Part shown: positions 6,185 through 8,042 of the stretch, one piece after another
Layout: each line of letters begins with the position of its first letter
Numbering within the stretch: position 1 is the first letter of the stretch
Origin: CAIVAT01 sp037139855
GTDB taxonomy: Bacteria > Bacteroidota > Bacteroidia > Bacteroidales > FEN-979
Assembly (NCBI GenBank): GCA_037139855.1
Contig: JBAXFM010000239.1
Coordinates: 1 to 8,042 of the forward strand
Direction: 5' to 3'
DNA length: 8,042 nt
Position numbers and translations under genes: made by a program
Notes under the pieces: model-generated
Database searches by the model: none
What the model was told of the DNA's origin: nothing
The model's input: the letters and a program-made list of their open reading frames with translations, nothing else

Positions 6185-6197
6185 AGGTTATTAACCT
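6185..6197. promoter_or_regulatory. Dyad AGGTTA-T-TAACCT, possible operator
   Basis: Six-base perfect arms with a single-base spacer. The spacer is too short for an RNA hairpin loop, so protein binding is more plausible than termination. It lies 84 bases after the DsrE-like stop codon. No known regulator is assigned. Confidence 0.35.
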
Positions 6198-6239
6198 TTC
6201 ATGAAGTTTCTGGCCCAATGGCCCGGAAGACAAGTCTGA

Positions 6240-6265
6240 AATAATGTGACTATTATCACATTATT
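6240..6265. promoter_or_regulatory. Crp/Fnr-type operator with 10-bp perfect arms
   Basis: AATAATGTGA (6240-6249), spacer CTATTA, then TCACATTATT (6256-6265) form a perfect inverted repeat. The core TGTGA-N6-TCACA is identical in arrangement to the site at 3243-3258. Its centre is about 140 bases upstream of the predicted start of the downstream transcript, which is far for direct activation. It may instead serve another promoter, or the true start may lie closer. Confidence 0.65.
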
Positions 6266-6310
6266 ATGTCATCTATCTCTCATGTAAATGTTCCCGTTGA
6301 CTGCCTCTGT

Positions 6311-6326
6311 TATGATGGTTATCATA
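6311..6326. promoter_or_regulatory. Dyad TATGAT-GGTT-ATCATA, possible operator
   Basis: Perfect 6-base arms with a 4-base spacer, centred about 66 bases downstream of the Crp/Fnr-type dyad and about 62 bases before the -7 box. It is AT-rich and not followed by a T-run, so it does not look like a terminator. The binding protein is unknown. Confidence 0.35.
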
Positions 6327-6380
6327 CCAATATGAATTAACTATCACGTTTACCAGGTCATTTCGGGCATATGAACTTTC

Positions 6381-6388
6381 TACCTTTG
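6381..6388 (+). promoter_or_regulatory. Bacteroidota -7 promoter box (TACCTTTG) for the NifX-like gene
   Basis: TACCTTTG is an exact TAnnTTTG match, 49 bases before the ATG at 6437. A -33 TTG element is not evident. The predicted start of transcription falls inside the ATATCT-GACAAA-AGATAT dyad (6391-6408), so a repressor bound there would cover it. Confidence 0.45.
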
Positions 6389-6390
6389 TC

Positions 6391-6408
6391 ATATCTGACA
6401 AAAGATAT
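6391..6408. promoter_or_regulatory. Dyad ATATCT-GACAAA-AGATAT over the predicted transcription start
   Basis: Perfect 6-base arms with a 6-base spacer lie immediately after the -7 box. As DNA it is a candidate repressor site; as RNA it would be only a weak AU-rich hairpin in the leader. Confidence 0.35.
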
Positions 6409-6436
6409 TTGAATTTACCGACTGAATCTTCTGATT

Positions 6437-6778
6437 ATGAAAATGGCGATACCGACAAACGACGGACTTACACTGAGTCCCGACCTTGGACAATCAAACG
6501 GATTTTTAATCCTGACACTTGAACTTGGTGAAATTACCCATGAAGAAATGAGATGGAACAAACTGAGTGATATTGTTTGTGCCTCCGATGCACTCTTAAC
6601 AAACATCGGTGATTGCCAGGCAATCATGATCAATGATAACAGTACAGCTTTCAATGGGCCCGCATCAATACAAAAAAAAGAGATTATCCGAACCGGGGAA
6701 TCGATCATAACGAATGCATGGGTTCACTATCTGGAAAATACGCTTCGAAATGAAGCCAACACTTGTTGTTGCCCCTGA
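6437..6778 (+). CDS. NifX/NifB C-domain-like protein (dinitrogenase Fe-Mo cofactor family) with a CCCP tail
   Basis: The 113-residue protein starts with MKMAIPTNDGLTLSPDLGQS, written as MKMAIPTNDG then LTLSPDLGQS, matching the opening strand of the NifX/NifB-C family (typically MKIAIPTNDG...HFGR). GFLILTLELGEI (22-33) is the second strand. The metal-cluster histidine of the HFG motif is replaced: residues 16-18 are DLG. The protein instead has Cys48, Cys60 and a terminal Cys110-Cys111-Cys112-Pro. Family members bind iron-sulfur or Fe-Mo cluster precursors, but many act outside nitrogen fixation and no other nif gene is present. The tail could hold a metal or a persulfide, which is an inference. 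An alternative start at Met3 would remove only two residues. The next gene starts 14 bases after its stop, so the two are probably cotranscribed. Confidence 0.75.
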   Translation: MKMAIPTNDGLTLSPDLGQSNGFLILTLELGEITHEEMRWNKLSDIVCASDALLTNIGDCQAIMINDNSTAFNGPASIQKKEIIRTGESIITNAWVHYLENTLRNEANTCCCP

Positions 6779-6792
6779 TCGCCTCAAAATTT

Positions 6793-8042
6793 ATGACCAA
6801 CGAGAAGTATTTTAAAAAATTCCGTAAACACATCATCGGAGAGGATCAGCATTATCTTTCACCCTATGGGAGAAAAAAAATGCTATATGCCGATTGGATT
6901 GCCAGCGGCCGGTTATACGGACCCATTGAAGATAAGATAAGTTACTCAATCGGTCCATTTTTAGGGAACACACATACGGAAACCAGTGAAAATGGTCGCC
7001 TCATGACCAAGGCTTATCAACAAGCTCATCAACGGATTAAAAAGCATGTCAATGCTGGCCCGGCAGATGTTATTATCACTACCGGTTTTGGAATGACAGG
7101 CGCAATTGTGAAGTTCCAGCGTATTCTTGGGTTAAAATCCTGCGGCGAGATGGCAGGCCACGAATGTTTAAAAAACGTAGAGCGGCCGGTGATCTTTATC
7201 ACACACATGGAACATCATTCCAATCATACTTCCTGGTACGAAACAGCGGCCGACGTTGTTATCATTGAACCTGGCGCCGACCTCCGGGTTGATTTGAAAA
7301 ACCTCGAAAACGCATTAATTAAGTATAACGACCGCAAACATAAGATCGGATCATTTACCGCCTGTTCAAATGTAACCGGAATCCGAACTCCGTACCATGC
7401 CATGGCCCGACTGATGCACGAATACGGGGGACTGGCATTTATTGATTTTGCAGCATCAGCACCTTATGAATCCATCAACATGCATCCCAAAAATCCCATG
7501 GAGAAGTTGGATGCGGTAATGTTCTCTCCACATAAATTTTTAGGGGGCCCTGGTTCATCCGGTGTACTCATTTTCGACTCATCCCTTTACCACAACAGCG
7601 TGCCGGATCAACCTGGCGGAGGAACAGTCGACTGGACGAATGCCTGGGGAGAATATAAATTTATTGATGATATTGAGATTCGCGAAGACGGCGGAACACC
7701 CGGGTTTCTTCAGGCAATAAAAACGGCCCTTGCCATTGAACTGAAAGAACAGATGGGTGTTGAACAAATGCACAGCCGTGAACAAGTCCTGGTGAATTTT
7801 GCCTTTAAAAAACTGCAAAAAATTCAAGGAATTCATATTCTGGCTGAAAATATTACTGACCGGTTAGGGATCATCTCATTTTATGCCGATTCCATTCATT
7901 ATAACCTGTTCGTAAGATTATTAAGTGATAAATTCGGCATACAGGTGAGAGGGGGCTGTGCCTGTGCAGGCACTTATGGCCATTACCTGCTCAATGTCAG
8001 CCACGACAAATCAAAAAGGATAACAGACAAAATCAATCTTGG
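6793..8042 (+). CDS. Class V aminotransferase, cysteine-desulfurase-like, C-terminus cut by the window end
   Basis: The frame is open from ATG 6793 to the last base: 416 codons, with perhaps 60-90 residues missing judged from full-length relatives near 480-500. It is a PLP enzyme of the SufS/Csd fold. The landmarks are EHHSNHTSW (140-148) whose His stacks on PLP, Asp218 in IDFAASAP, the PLP lysine Lys248 in SPHKFLGGPGSSG, and RGGCACAGTYGHYLL (386-400). Arg386 and Cys391 align with the substrate-binding Arg and catalytic Cys of SufS (R-x4-C). The Gln that normally follows the Asp in D-x-A-Q is Ala221, and a second cysteine (Cys389) precedes Cys391. The likely role is removal of sulfur from cysteine or a related amino acid, but these changes leave the substrate open. 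The NifX-like gene upstream points to metal-sulfur assembly. Confidence 0.85.
   Translation, partial: MTNEKYFKKFRKHIIGEDQHYLSPYGRKKMLYADWIASGRLYGPIEDKISYSIGPFLGNTHTETSENGRLMTKAYQQAHQRIKKHVNAGPADVIITTGFGMTGAIVKFQRILGLKSCGEMAGHECLKNVERPVIFITHMEHHSNHTSWYETAADVVIIEPGADLRVDLKNLENALIKYNDRKHKIGSFTACSNVTGIRTPYHAMARLMHEYGGLAFIDFAASAPYESINMHPKNPMEKLDAVMFSPHKFLGGPGSSGVLIFDSSLYHNSVPDQPGGGTVDWTNAWGEYKFIDDIEIREDGGTPGFLQAIKTALAIELKEQMGVEQMHSREQVLVNFAFKKLQKIQGIHILAENITDRLGIISFYADSIHYNLFVRLLSDKFGIQVRGGCACAGTYGHYLLNVSHDKSKRITDKINL

Larger units (their letters stand above)
6102..6436. other. 335-bp gene-free region, rich in dyads, upstream of the NifX-like gene
   Basis: No open frame, tRNA or structured RNA is recognised here. 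In order it holds a 10-base direct repeat ATTACAATTT (6134-6143 and 6148-6157), a palindrome AATTTCGAAATT (6139-6150), the short-spacer dyad AGGTTA-T-TAACCT (6185-6197), the Crp/Fnr-type dyad at 6240-6265, TATGAT-GGTT-ATCATA (6311-6326), a -7 box (6381-6388) and ATATCT-GACAAA-AGATAT (6391-6408). No U-tract hairpin is seen, so the end of the DsrE-like transcript is unclear. Confidence 0.7.

Noticed and set aside
6212..6223. GGCC-CAAT-GGCC as a terminator after the DsrE-like gene
   Set aside because: Arms are only 4 bp and no T-run follows.
6437..6778. Evidence for nitrogen fixation
   Set aside because: NifX/NifB-C-like small proteins are common without nitrogenase, the histidine motif is altered, and no other nif gene is present.

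Overview
The window looks like chromosomal DNA of a Bacteroidota bacterium, probably an environmental Bacteroidales-like lineage. The evidence is several good matches to the Bacteroidota -7 promoter element (TAnnTTTG), the near absence of purine-rich Shine-Dalgarno sequences, the long form of QueA, a short Bacteroidota-type TatA, and CTGARCGWAGTCGAA-type intergenic repeats. All nine supported genes are on the + strand.

Layout: (1) 94-1539, an outer-membrane beta-barrel of the alginate-export/porin type, preceded by a -7 box inside a 14-bp palindrome and by 7-bp-period repeats. (2) 1584-2822, a 412-residue QueA homologue. (3) 2904-3128, a lone tatA behind a repeat pair and a promoter. (4) 3129-3329, a control region with three dyad-symmetric sites and a -7 box. 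(5) 3330-6101, a sulfur cluster: sulfide:quinone oxidoreductase-like flavoprotein, DUF1641 protein, TusE/DsrC-family protein with one C-terminal cysteine, and a DsrE-like protein. (6) 6102-6436, a 335-bp gap with five dyads, a direct repeat and a -7 box. (7) 6437-8042, a small NifX/NifB-type protein with a CCCP tail, followed closely by a class V aminotransferase with cysteine-desulfurase-like active-site residues, cut by the window end.

Inferred working model: the flavoprotein oxidises sulfide (or another sulfane-sulfur source) at the membrane and passes electrons to quinone, DUF1641 accompanies it, and the DsrE-like and TusE-like proteins act as cysteine-persulfide carriers. The downstream pair may belong to the same physiology, handling sulfur or metal-sulfur centres. 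No dsrAB, shdr, tusA or rhodanese gene is in view, so the final sulfur acceptor is unknown.

The most notable signal is regulatory. A perfect TGTGA-N6-TCACA dyad, the Crp/Fnr-type consensus, occurs upstream of both the flavoprotein and the NifX-like gene, and nowhere else that I saw in the window. This suggests one shared regulon. A separate 9-bp-arm AT-rich palindrome lies beside the first copy. None of the genes is novel at family level; the possible novelty is in the combination and its control.
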